Of a stretch of DNA of 59,558 nt, positions 1 to 7,029 are shown piece after piece. This DNA is from Agathobacter ruminis. GTDB lineage: Bacteria; Bacillota; Clostridia; Lachnospirales; Lachnospiraceae. The position numbers and the translations under genes are program-made. How positions within the stretch are numbered: the first letter of the stretch is position 1; each line of letters begins with the position of its first letter. The stretch covers positions 1 to 59,558 of the forward strand of contig NZ_PDYG01000087.1 in assembly GCF_002735305.1 (NCBI RefSeq), read 5' to 3'. The notes beneath the pieces are model-generated. The model worked only from the letters and a program-made list of their open reading frames with translations. It was not told the DNA's origin and made no database searches.

Positions 1-60
1 CGTAAAGAAGTAAATCAGATTTTACAAAAGTATGGAATACCAGAGATTGGACCGTTTTAA
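1..60 (+). CDS. C-terminal end of an unidentified protein (partial)
   Basis: Frame 1 is open from the window edge to a TAA at 58-60 and encodes 19 residues ending in YGIPEIGPF. The stop is followed eight bases later by a strong rho-independent terminator, so this is very probably the true end of a gene. Too little remains to name the product. Confidence 0.6.
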   Translation, partial: RKEVNQILQKYGIPEIGPF

Positions 61-67
61 TCTGTAG

Positions 68-113
68 GAGCTTCGCCGGATGATTGATGAATCATCTGGC
101 GAGGCTCTTTTTT
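68..113 (+). terminator. Rho-independent terminator of the upstream gene
   Basis: An 18-bp stem (68-85 with 90-107, two G-U type mismatches) closes on a four-base loop and is followed by six T residues at 108-113. It ends the partial gene and separates it from thyA. Confidence 0.9.
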
Positions 114-163
114 GTGAAATTTCTCCGAAATTCCTATAGCATAAAAAGCGCTCCGCTATGGAT

Positions 164-197
164 GCGCCGAGCGCGATAGGAAAACCGCGCTCGGCGC
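164..197. repeat. GC-rich perfect 12-bp inverted repeat
   Basis: GCGCCGAGCGCG at 164-175 is perfectly complementary to 186-197 around a 10-base A-rich loop. A short extra pairing (ATG near 162, CAT near 201) lies outside a small bulge. The arms are far richer in GC than the flanks and no T-run follows on either strand, so this is not an obvious terminator. It may be a small dispersed palindromic element or a structured part of the thyA leader. No other copy was noticed in this window. Confidence 0.6.
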
Positions 198-329
198 GAG
201 CATGTTTATAACAAAAACAGACTGTGAACTGGCGGCGATAAATGAAAAAATTTTACTTTTCATATGGGAGAGGATTGAGTAAAATAATAAGATAGAGTGT
301 CGAGAAATCGAGGATAAAGGAGATGGAGC

Positions 330-1178
330 ATGAGTTACGCAGATAAGATTTTTGTGGATATGTGTCGCGATATATTGGAGCATGGGACAAGCACGGAGGG
401 AGAGAAGGTGCGCCCTCATTGGGAGGACGGTACACCGGCTTATACAATCAAGCAGTTCGGTGTGGTAAACCGCTATGATTTATCCAAGGAGTTCCCGGCG
501 ATTACTTTGCGTAAGACGGCAATTAAGACATGTACGGAAGAGATGCTGTGGATCTGGCAGCGCAAGTCAAATAATATTCATGATTTGAAGAGTACGGTAT
601 GGGATGAGTGGGCTGATGAGAGCGGATCCATCGGAAAGGCGTACGGATATCAGCTGGGCGTGAAGCATCAATATAAGGAAGGAATGTTTGATCAGGTCGA
701 TCGTGTGATTTATGATTTGAAAAACAATCCGTTTTCACGCAGAATTATGACCAATATCTATGTGCATCAGGATTTGCATGAGATGCATTTGTATCCGTGT
801 GCATACAGTATGACTTTTAATGTGACACAAAAGAAGGGGCATGACAAGCTGACATTGAATGCAATCCTGAATCAGCGTTCACAGGATGTGCTTGCTGCAA
901 ACAACTGGAATGTATGTCAGTATGCGGTGCTTGTACATATGCTTGCACAGGTGTGCGATATGGAAGTCGGAGAGTTGGTACATGTGATTGCGGATGCACA
1001 TATTTACGACCGTCATGTGCCGATTATTGAGGAACTGATTCAAAGAGAGCAGCATCCTGCTCCGAAATTTGAACTGAATCCGGATATTAAGGACTTTTAT
1101 CAATTTACGACGGATGATATCAAGGTGACGGATTATATTACCGGTGAACAGGTAAAAAATATTCCGATTGCAATATAG
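330..1178 (+). CDS. thyA: Thymidylate synthase
   Basis: Converts dUMP to dTMP with methylenetetrahydrofolate, giving dihydrofolate; a cytoplasmic homodimer in this family. The 282-residue protein carries the catalytic Cys157 in LYPCAYSM, the phosphate-binding QRSQD and the late DAHIYDRH motif. The residue after the catalytic Cys is Ala rather than the His of the E. coli PCH motif, and the usual LG-PFN stretch reads AANNWNV. I recall both as typical of a clostridial ThyA branch, so the enzyme is probably normal. The start follows AAAGGAGATGGAGC. folA begins 11 bases downstream, which fits the need to recycle dihydrofolate. Confidence 0.95.
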   Translation: MSYADKIFVDMCRDILEHGTSTEGEKVRPHWEDGTPAYTIKQFGVVNRYDLSKEFPAITLRKTAIKTCTEEMLWIWQRKSNNIHDLKSTVWDEWADESGSIGKAYGYQLGVKHQYKEGMFDQVDRVIYDLKNNPFSRRIMTNIYVHQDLHEMHLYPCAYSMTFNVTQKKGHDKLTLNAILNQRSQDVLAANNWNVCQYAVLVHMLAQVCDMEVGELVHVIADAHIYDRHVPIIEELIQREQHPAPKFELNPDIKDFYQFTTDDIKVTDYITGEQVKNIPIAI

Positions 1179-1189
1179 GGAGGAACAGG

Positions 1190-1681
1190 ATGAATTTAAT
1201 CGTAGCTGTAGACAAAAACTGGGCGATTGGAAAGAATAACGAATTGCTGGTACGCATTCCGGCAGATCAGAAATTCTTCCGTGAGACCACGACCGGTAAG
1301 GTCGTCGTCATGGGGCGGAAGACCTTAGAGAGCTTTCCGAACGGCCTTCCGCTGAAAAACAGAACCAACATTGTTTTGACACATAATCAGGATTATGAGG
1401 TAAAAGGAGCAATCGTTGTTCATTCCATGGAAGAACTTCATGAGGAATTAAAGAAATATAATGATGAAGATATCTATGTAATCGGCGGAGAAAAAATTTA
1501 TGAGCAAATGCTGGATGAATGCGAGTATGCGCATGTGACGAAAATCGATTACGCATATGATGCCGATGCATATTTCCCGAATCTGGATGAAAGAGAAGAA
1601 TGGGAACTGATTGGAGACAGTGAAGAACAAACTTATTTTGATTTAGAGTTTTACTTTTACCTGTATAGACGCAAGAAGTAG
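1190..1681 (+). CDS. folA: Dihydrofolate reductase
   Basis: Reduces dihydrofolate to tetrahydrofolate with NADPH and is the partner of thyA. The 163 residues show the family pattern: an N-terminal strand then NWAIGKNNELL, VVMGRKTLESFP for NADPH binding, and the late IYVIGGEKIYEQML strand-loop. Length is normal for a bacterial chromosomal enzyme. GGGAGGAACAGG precedes the ATG, and the gene lies 11 bases after thyA in one transcription unit. Confidence 0.95.
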   Translation: MNLIVAVDKNWAIGKNNELLVRIPADQKFFRETTTGKVVVMGRKTLESFPNGLPLKNRTNIVLTHNQDYEVKGAIVVHSMEELHEELKKYNDEDIYVIGGEKIYEQMLDECEYAHVTKIDYAYDADAYFPNLDEREEWELIGDSEEQTYFDLEFYFYLYRRKK

Positions 1682-1699
1682 TTTTAGAAAGAAGAGAAA

Positions 1700-3421
1700 A
1701 TGGATATTACAGGAAGAAAATTATTTGTAAAGGCATTACAGGAGGAAGGCGTAGACACCATATTCGCCTATCCGGGAGGAACCGTAACAGATCTGTTTGA
1801 TGAATTATATAAGACGGATGCGATTGATTTGGTACTGCCGCGCCATGAGCAGGGACTGATTCATGAAGCGGAAGGATACGCAAAATCAACGGGAAAAGTC
1901 GGAGTCTGCCTTGTGACAAGCGGACCGGGCGCAACCAATATTGTAACAGGTCTGGCAGATGCACATTATGACAATGTGCCGTTAGTCTGTTTTACGGGTC
2001 AGGTGCCGCGTGCCCTGATCGGCAATGACGCATTTCAGGAAGTGGATATTGTAGGAATTACGCGTTCCATCACGAAATACAGTGTGACGGTGCATGACCG
2101 CGCACAGCTTGGCAAAATTATCAAGATGGCATTTCATATTGCAAGAACCGGAAAGCCGGGTCCTGTATTGATTGACCTGCCGAAAGATATTCAGACTGCA
2201 AGCGGTTCTGCGGATTATCCGGACAAGGTGGAGATTCGCGGATACAAAATCAATGAAGGCGTCCATGTCGGACAGCTGAAAAAAGCATACAAATTATTAA
2301 AATCTGCAAAGAAGCCGTTGATTCTTGCCGGCGGTGGCATTCATATTGCCGGCGCATATGAGGAATTGAAGACCTTTGCGGAAAAGATTCATGTTCCTGT
2401 TGTAACCACCGTGATGGGAAAAGGCGCAATCGCCAGTAATCACGAACTTTATATCGGCAATTGCGGCATGCACGGCCGTTACAGTGCCAATAAGGCGGTC
2501 AGTGAATGTGATGTACTCTTTTCTATCGGTACGCGATTCAACGATCGCATCACCGGCGATTTGAATGAGTTTGCGCCGAAAGCGAAAATCGTACATATCG
2601 ATATTGATACCGCATCCATTTCGAGAAATGTTGTGGTCGATATTCCGATTGTTGCGGATGCAAAAATCGCACTTGATAAATTAAATGAATGGGCGGAAGC
2701 AAAAAATACATCTGCATGGCAAAAACAAATTGAAGAATGGGAGCAGGAAAATCCGCTTGAGATGCGCCGCGATAAGGGGCTTTCTCCGCAGATGATCATG
2801 GAGGAAATCAATCGTCAGTATCCGACCGGTATTTATGTGACGGATGTCGGACAGCATCAGATGTGGGCAAGCCAGTATCTGCAATTGACACAGCCAAGAC
2901 AGTTCCTGACTTCCGGAGGCCTTGGAACGATGGGATTCGGTCTTCCGGCTGCCATCGGTGCCAAGATTGCAAACAGAGACCGCGAAGTGGTTTGCATTTC
3001 CGGAGACGGCGGACTGCAGATGAATATCCAGGAGCTTGCGACAGCTGTTGTACAGTCGGCAGATGTGACGGTTTGTGTATTGAACAATTATTATCTGGGC
3101 ATGGTGCGCCAGATGCAGCAGCTGTTTTACGGAAAGAGATATTCTGCAACCTGTCTGCGCAGACGATTGACCTGTCCGCCGGACTGTAAAGGACCGAATG
3201 ACAAATGTCCGAAGTATGTACCGGATTTTGTGAAACTGGTGGAAAGCTATGGCGGATTCGGCATTCGTGTTGAGACTGCGGAAGAACTCGAAGCAGCTTT
3301 TGCCGAGGCAAAACAGCACAAGGGTGTGCCACGGTTGATTGAATGCATGATTTCGACAGATGAGCTGGTATTGCCGATGGTGAAAGGCGGCAATCCGATG
3401 AGTGAAATGATATTGAAATAG
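1700..3421 (+). CDS. ilvB: Acetolactate synthase, catalytic (large) subunit
   Basis: Thiamine-diphosphate enzyme that condenses two pyruvates, or pyruvate with 2-oxobutyrate, at the start of branched-chain amino-acid synthesis. The 573 residues contain the N-terminal pyrimidine-binding domain (YPGGTVTDLFDEL, catalytic Glu in RHEQG), the central domain and the C-terminal diphosphate domain with GDGGLQMNIQELATA. Unusual: between FYGKRYSAT and PDFVKL there is an insertion with four cysteines (485, 492, 496, 503; spacing C-x6-C-x3-C-x6-C) where characterised enzymes have a short linker. Only 18 bases separate it from folA, so no leader attenuator fits. ilvN follows immediately. Confidence 0.95.
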   Translation: MDITGRKLFVKALQEEGVDTIFAYPGGTVTDLFDELYKTDAIDLVLPRHEQGLIHEAEGYAKSTGKVGVCLVTSGPGATNIVTGLADAHYDNVPLVCFTGQVPRALIGNDAFQEVDIVGITRSITKYSVTVHDRAQLGKIIKMAFHIARTGKPGPVLIDLPKDIQTASGSADYPDKVEIRGYKINEGVHVGQLKKAYKLLKSAKKPLILAGGGIHIAGAYEELKTFAEKIHVPVVTTVMGKGAIASNHELYIGNCGMHGRYSANKAVSECDVLFSIGTRFNDRITGDLNEFAPKAKIVHIDIDTASISRNVVVDIPIVADAKIALDKLNEWAEAKNTSAWQKQIEEWEQENPLEMRRDKGLSPQMIMEEINRQYPTGIYVTDVGQHQMWASQYLQLTQPRQFLTSGGLGTMGFGLPAAIGAKIANRDREVVCISGDGGLQMNIQELATAVVQSADVTVCVLNNYYLGMVRQMQQLFYGKRYSATCLRRRLTCPPDCKGPNDKCPKYVPDFVKLVESYGGFGIRVETAEELEAAFAEAKQHKGVPRLIECMISTDELVLPMVKGGNPMSEMILK

Positions 3422-3430
3422 GAGGCAGTG

Positions 3431-3937
3431 ATGGCAGAAATGAAAAGTCGCTGGATCGCTTTATATGTAGAGAATCAGGTGGGCGTTCTGGCAAAAGTGT
3501 CCGGACTGTTCTCCGGAAAAAGTTATAACCTTCAGTCACTTACCGTTGGAGAAACGGAGGATAAGACAATATCCCGAATGACCATCGGGGTTAAGAGCGA
3601 TGATATTACCTTTGAGCAGATCAAAAAGCAGTTAAACCGCATGGTGGAAGTCATCAAGGTGATTGATTTGACAGATGTGCCTTTGCATATGAAAGAAATC
3701 CTCTTTGCAAAGATCAGCAAGGTTTCGGAAGAACAGATTACACAACTGTTTCAGGTCGCTCAGGTATTCGGTGTGGAAGTGGTGGACATCAATCAGGACA
3801 GTGTGATACTGGAAAGCCATTTGACCGAAAAGAGAAATGATGATCTGATTGCATTGCTGAAAACGAAATTCAAGCTGATTTCCGTGGTGCGTGGAGGCCC
3901 TGTGGCCATCGAAGCAATCAGTACAGGCAATCGATAA
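3431..3937 (+). CDS. ilvN: Acetolactate synthase, regulatory (small) subunit
   Basis: Binds IlvB, activates it and confers valine feedback in this family. The 168-residue protein has an N-terminal ACT domain (WIALYVENQVGVLAKVSGLFS, SYNLQSLTVG) and the C-terminal half seen in about 160-170 residue small subunits. An in-frame GTG lies three bases earlier, but GGAGG at 3421-3425 is correctly spaced only for the ATG at 3431. Nine bases separate it from the ilvB stop. Confidence 0.93.
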   Translation: MAEMKSRWIALYVENQVGVLAKVSGLFSGKSYNLQSLTVGETEDKTISRMTIGVKSDDITFEQIKKQLNRMVEVIKVIDLTDVPLHMKEILFAKISKVSEEQITQLFQVAQVFGVEVVDINQDSVILESHLTEKRNDDLIALLKTKFKLISVVRGGPVAIEAISTGNR

Positions 3938-3952
3938 AAAAATAGATTTCGC

Positions 3953-3981
3953 TTGTATAAATGGGAAAAATTAACTATAAT
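3953..3981 (+). promoter_or_regulatory. Sigma-A-type promoter for the signalling cluster
   Basis: TTGTAT at 3953-3958 and TATAAT at 3976-3981 are separated by 17 bases, in the gap between ilvN and the first kinase gene. The position suits a transcript starting near 3988 that reads into the histidine kinase at 4032. Confidence 0.65.
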
Positions 3982-4031
3982 TAAGGTTGGAACTCTATTG
4001 TTTTTCGACGAAAAAACGGTGGGAGGGAAAC

Positions 4032-5474
4032 ATGGATTTTGAGGAAATCTCGCGCTTTTCCATAGAGCATTCGAATGATTTGATCTTGTATTTTGATGAG
4101 ACCGGGTCTGTTTTTTATGCGAATCATGCTGCAGATGCGGCATTAGAATACGGAAAAGACATCAAATTGACATCCGTGACAGAAATCTTTCCATCTTTGT
4201 TTTCGTGGCAATCGGGCCAGCTGGTTTGCATGGAACCACTCGACGGCAGGGAAATTGAGACAGAAGCATATCGCAGGAATCGAACCTGTTTCCCTGTTTC
4301 CACGCGCATGTATCAAATGGATGAGGATCATTGCATTGTGATTGCCTGTGATATAACAGAGCGGATTCAGATGAAGAAGCGCGTTCTGGAAGTGGATCAG
4401 CAGATTGAAGATGCGTTGAAAGTCAAATCGGAGTTTACGGCTAATGTGACGCATGAGCTTCGGACACCGGTCAATGGCATTTCCGGGAATACAAGGGAAT
4501 TGCTGGAACTGGAGACGGATCCGGCCAAAATCCGTCGTCTGAATCTGATTGAGCGCGGATGCCAGGATATGCATAATATCATCAATAATGTGTTGGATTT
4601 TTCCAAACTCGAAGCCGGCAAATTTACATTGGAACTGCGAGAGTTTGTATTTCGCGATATGATTGATTATGCGGTTTCCAATCACCGCACAAAAATCAAT
4701 GAAAAAGGATTGGAATTTTTACTGACGATCTCTCCGGACATTCCGGAACGCATCATCGGAGATGAGTTGCGGATTGTTCAGATATTAAATAATTTGTTGT
4801 CGAATGCGGTAAAATTCACATCAGCAGGCAAGATTATTCTTGAAGTGGTGAAGACTGCACAAATCGACAGCCGCATAGAATTATTCTTTCTTGTGATTGA
4901 CTCCGGAATCGGAATCGCAAAGGAGGATCAGGATAAATTATTTCAGAGTTTCTCACAGGTGGATGCGTCGATTTCGCGCAAATTCGGTGGCACCGGCCTG
5001 GGACTGAATATTACCAAGCAATTGGTTGAGATGATGGGTGGAAGCATTCATCTCGAAAGTGAGCAGGGCAAAGGTTCCATGTTCTCATTTCAAATCTGGG
5101 TCGAACTGCCAAAGGATGAGATTGAGGAACCGGACAAGACGATTTCGAATAACCGCGAAAATATCAAGCATGCAACGCTTGATGACTTCGGAATCAAAGA
5201 TGACCTGTGGCACTTTGGAACAGAAGAAAATCTTACAGAACTGGATAAAAAAATGACCAAGCTTGTTCTCTGCCTGGAGATGGGAAATTGGGAAAAAGCG
5301 GAATCATTTGCAGATACCATTAAACAAATGACTGCACAGGCGCCAAAAGAAATCAAATCGATTGCGCTTCGTGTGAAGATGGCTGTACAAAAAGAAGATT
5401 ATGAACATGCAATGGCATATCATAAAGATTTGGCGGAGTTGTTGAAATCACAAAAGGCAGGTATCGAGGAATGA
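4032..5474 (+). CDS. PAS-domain sensor histidine kinase with C-terminal HPt-like tail
   Basis: Soluble kinase of 480 residues with no membrane segment. Order: PAS domain (about 1-115), HisKA with phospho-accepting His141 in THELRTP, HATPase with N box NLLSNAVKFT, G1 DSGIGIA and G2 GGTGLGLNI, then about 95 residues of helical tail. The tail resembles an HPt bundle, but Asp replaces His in the position of the usual HTLKG-like helix (ADTIKQM), so it probably cannot carry phosphate. A TTG 45 bases upstream is in frame, but the GGTGGGAGGG site places the start at ATG 4032. Its stop overlaps the next start (ATGA). First gene of a five-gene phosphorelay cluster; the ligand is unknown. Confidence 0.9.
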   Translation: MDFEEISRFSIEHSNDLILYFDETGSVFYANHAADAALEYGKDIKLTSVTEIFPSLFSWQSGQLVCMEPLDGREIETEAYRRNRTCFPVSTRMYQMDEDHCIVIACDITERIQMKKRVLEVDQQIEDALKVKSEFTANVTHELRTPVNGISGNTRELLELETDPAKIRRLNLIERGCQDMHNIINNVLDFSKLEAGKFTLELREFVFRDMIDYAVSNHRTKINEKGLEFLLTISPDIPERIIGDELRIVQILNNLLSNAVKFTSAGKIILEVVKTAQIDSRIELFFLVIDSGIGIAKEDQDKLFQSFSQVDASISRKFGGTGLGLNITKQLVEMMGGSIHLESEQGKGSMFSFQIWVELPKDEIEEPDKTISNNRENIKHATLDDFGIKDDLWHFGTEENLTELDKKMTKLVLCLEMGNWEKAESFADTIKQMTAQAPKEIKSIALRVKMAVQKEDYEHAMAYHKDLAELLKSQKAGIEE

Positions 5475-6532
5475 ACCAGGAGAATGCAGTTTGGATTCTG
5501 ATTGTGGACGATGTCGAGACGAATCGTTTCGCACTTCGGGATATGATGAAAGAGATGGGATATCAGCCGATTCTTACAGAGAATGGGGAACAGGCAATGA
5601 AGATTGTGGAAAAATTTCCACTATCTTTGATTATCACTGATATCGCCATGCCGGTGATGGATGGACATGAATTATGTGCGCTCATCAAAAAGAATCCGGC
5701 GACAAGAGAAATACCGGTGATTTTTATCTCAGCTTATGACAATCCATCCGATATTGTCAAAGGATTTGAGGTGGGCGGTGCGGATTATATTACCAAACCG
5801 TTTATTCCGGAAGTCGTAAAAGCACGCGTTGAAGTCCACTTGAAAGCCGCTGAGACCGGGAAAAAATTGCAGGATTTGAATCGCAAACTTCAGCATTCAA
5901 TTACTGCACAGATGGAGCAGAATGAGCGGGAAAAGAAGAATGTGCTCTATGCGTTGATCCGTGTCGCAAGAGAAAATGCGAATTATGATGAAGCGCATAT
6001 GGAGCGTCTGAGTAAAAACTGCCGGATTCTGGCGGAGGCATTACAGCTTTCTCCTCTGTTTGATTCGGTGATATCGGATTCCTACATTGATATGATTGAA
6101 CTGTCGGCACCGTTATGTGACATCGGAAATGTTTCGATTCCGTCAACCCTGTTACAAAAGCAGGATGCGCTTACGGATGAAGAAATTCAGATTATGCAAA
6201 GCCATACAGTTCAGGGAGCCCGGATTTTGCGTGATATAGAAGGCAACGGAGAATTTAATAATTTTATTCACATGTCCAGGGAAATTGCAAATTTTCACCA
6301 TGAGAATTATGACGGTTCAGGCTATCCAACAGGGAAAAAAGGGGATGAGATTCCGTTGGCTGCCCAAATCGTTGCTGTGGTCGGAGAATTCTGTGCATTG
6401 ACTGAGACAAGAAGCTATCGCGATGCTTATTCTTTGGAAGAAGCGCTTGCGATTATGGATGTGGATGCAGAGATTAAGTTTAATCCGAATATATATAAGG
6501 TGGCAAAGAAAATTTATCGTCAATTTGTATAG
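5471..6532 (+). CDS. Receiver protein with degenerate HD-GYP domain
   Basis: 353 residues: a receiver domain (VDD near residue 13, phospho-acceptor Asp57 in ITDIAMPVMDG, Lys in ITKPF), a coiled-coil linker (about 130-165) and an HD-GYP-like domain. HD-GYP enzymes hydrolyse cyclic di-GMP using a bimetal site. Here the hallmark HD is Cys216-Asp217 (APLCDIGN for xxxxHDIGK) and the late metal-binding Asp is Gly305 (VVGEFCALT for xADVxDALT), although HHENYDGSGYP at 276 is intact. With two metal ligands lost, it is more likely a binding or signalling pseudoenzyme than a phosphodiesterase. It overlaps the kinase by four bases and is presumably its partner. Confidence 0.88.
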   Translation: MNQENAVWILIVDDVETNRFALRDMMKEMGYQPILTENGEQAMKIVEKFPLSLIITDIAMPVMDGHELCALIKKNPATREIPVIFISAYDNPSDIVKGFEVGGADYITKPFIPEVVKARVEVHLKAAETGKKLQDLNRKLQHSITAQMEQNEREKKNVLYALIRVARENANYDEAHMERLSKNCRILAEALQLSPLFDSVISDSYIDMIELSAPLCDIGNVSIPSTLLQKQDALTDEEIQIMQSHTVQGARILRDIEGNGEFNNFIHMSREIANFHHENYDGSGYPTGKKGDEIPLAAQIVAVVGEFCALTETRSYRDAYSLEEALAIMDVDAEIKFNPNIYKVAKKIYRQFV

Positions 6533-6568
6533 TCGATTTTTTCATACAGAAAAGGAGATGAAAATAAA

Positions 6569-6961
6569 ATGAAAATATTATTAGCTGAAGATGATTTTGT
6601 GACACGAAAATTTATGACAAATTTCCTGTCCAAATATGGAGACTGTGATGTGACCGTTGACGGAATGGAGGCTGTGGATGCCTTTATGATGTCTCTTGAA
6701 GAAAATGAACCATACGATCTGGTATGTCTGGACATCATGATGCCGGTCATGGACGGATATCAGGCACTGATGGGAATTCGTAATCTCGAGAAGGAGCATG
6801 GTATTTCCGTCGAGGACGGTACCAAGGTAATTATGACAACCGCTTTGACCGATGAGAAGAATGTCAAGATGGCCTTTGAACTTGGATGTACCATTTACTC
6901 CGGCAAACCGATTGATCAGGAACGATTCGAGCAAGCGTTAAAAAAGATTGGTCTGATATAA
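6569..6961 (+). CDS. Stand-alone CheY-like receiver
   Basis: A single receiver domain of 130 residues: acidic pair AEDD near residue 7, phospho-acceptor Asp in VCLDIMMPVMDGY, Thr in MTTALT and Lys in SGKPID. There is no output domain. AAAAGGAGATG lies a good distance upstream of the ATG. Sitting between an HD-GYP-like protein and two hybrid kinases, it is well placed to shuttle phosphate or act by protein contact. The partner cannot be read from sequence. Confidence 0.9.
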   Translation: MKILLAEDDFVTRKFMTNFLSKYGDCDVTVDGMEAVDAFMMSLEENEPYDLVCLDIMMPVMDGYQALMGIRNLEKEHGISVEDGTKVIMTTALTDEKNVKMAFELGCTIYSGKPIDQERFEQALKKIGLI

Positions 6962-6975
6962 TGATGGATGAACCT

Positions 6976-7009
6976 ACCGCCTGTTGCGATTCGCGATGGG
7001 CGGTGTTTT
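6976..7009 (+). terminator. Hairpin between receiver and hybrid kinase genes (weak terminator or attenuator)
   Basis: ACCGCC at 6976-6981 pairs with GGCGGT at 6999-7004, with a second inner stem (TGCG/CGCG), followed by only four T residues. It may reduce read-through into the larger kinase genes rather than stop it fully. Confidence 0.5.
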
Positions 7010-7029
7010 GAAGAAAAAACTATTATGTA

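Noticed and set aside
330-1178. ThyA as a dCMP hydroxymethylase or inactive paralogue because of PCA and AANNWNV
   Set aside because: The Asn that selects dUMP (WNV) and the catalytic Cys are kept, and folA is adjacent; it looks like an ordinary clostridial ThyA.
1682-1699. T-box or leader-peptide attenuator before ilvB
   Set aside because: Only 18 bases separate folA from ilvB, too little for either.
2808-3539. 243-codon open frame on the minus strand across ilvB/ilvN
   Set aside because: Antisense shadow; spans two well-supported genes and has shadow-like Ser/Pro/His composition.
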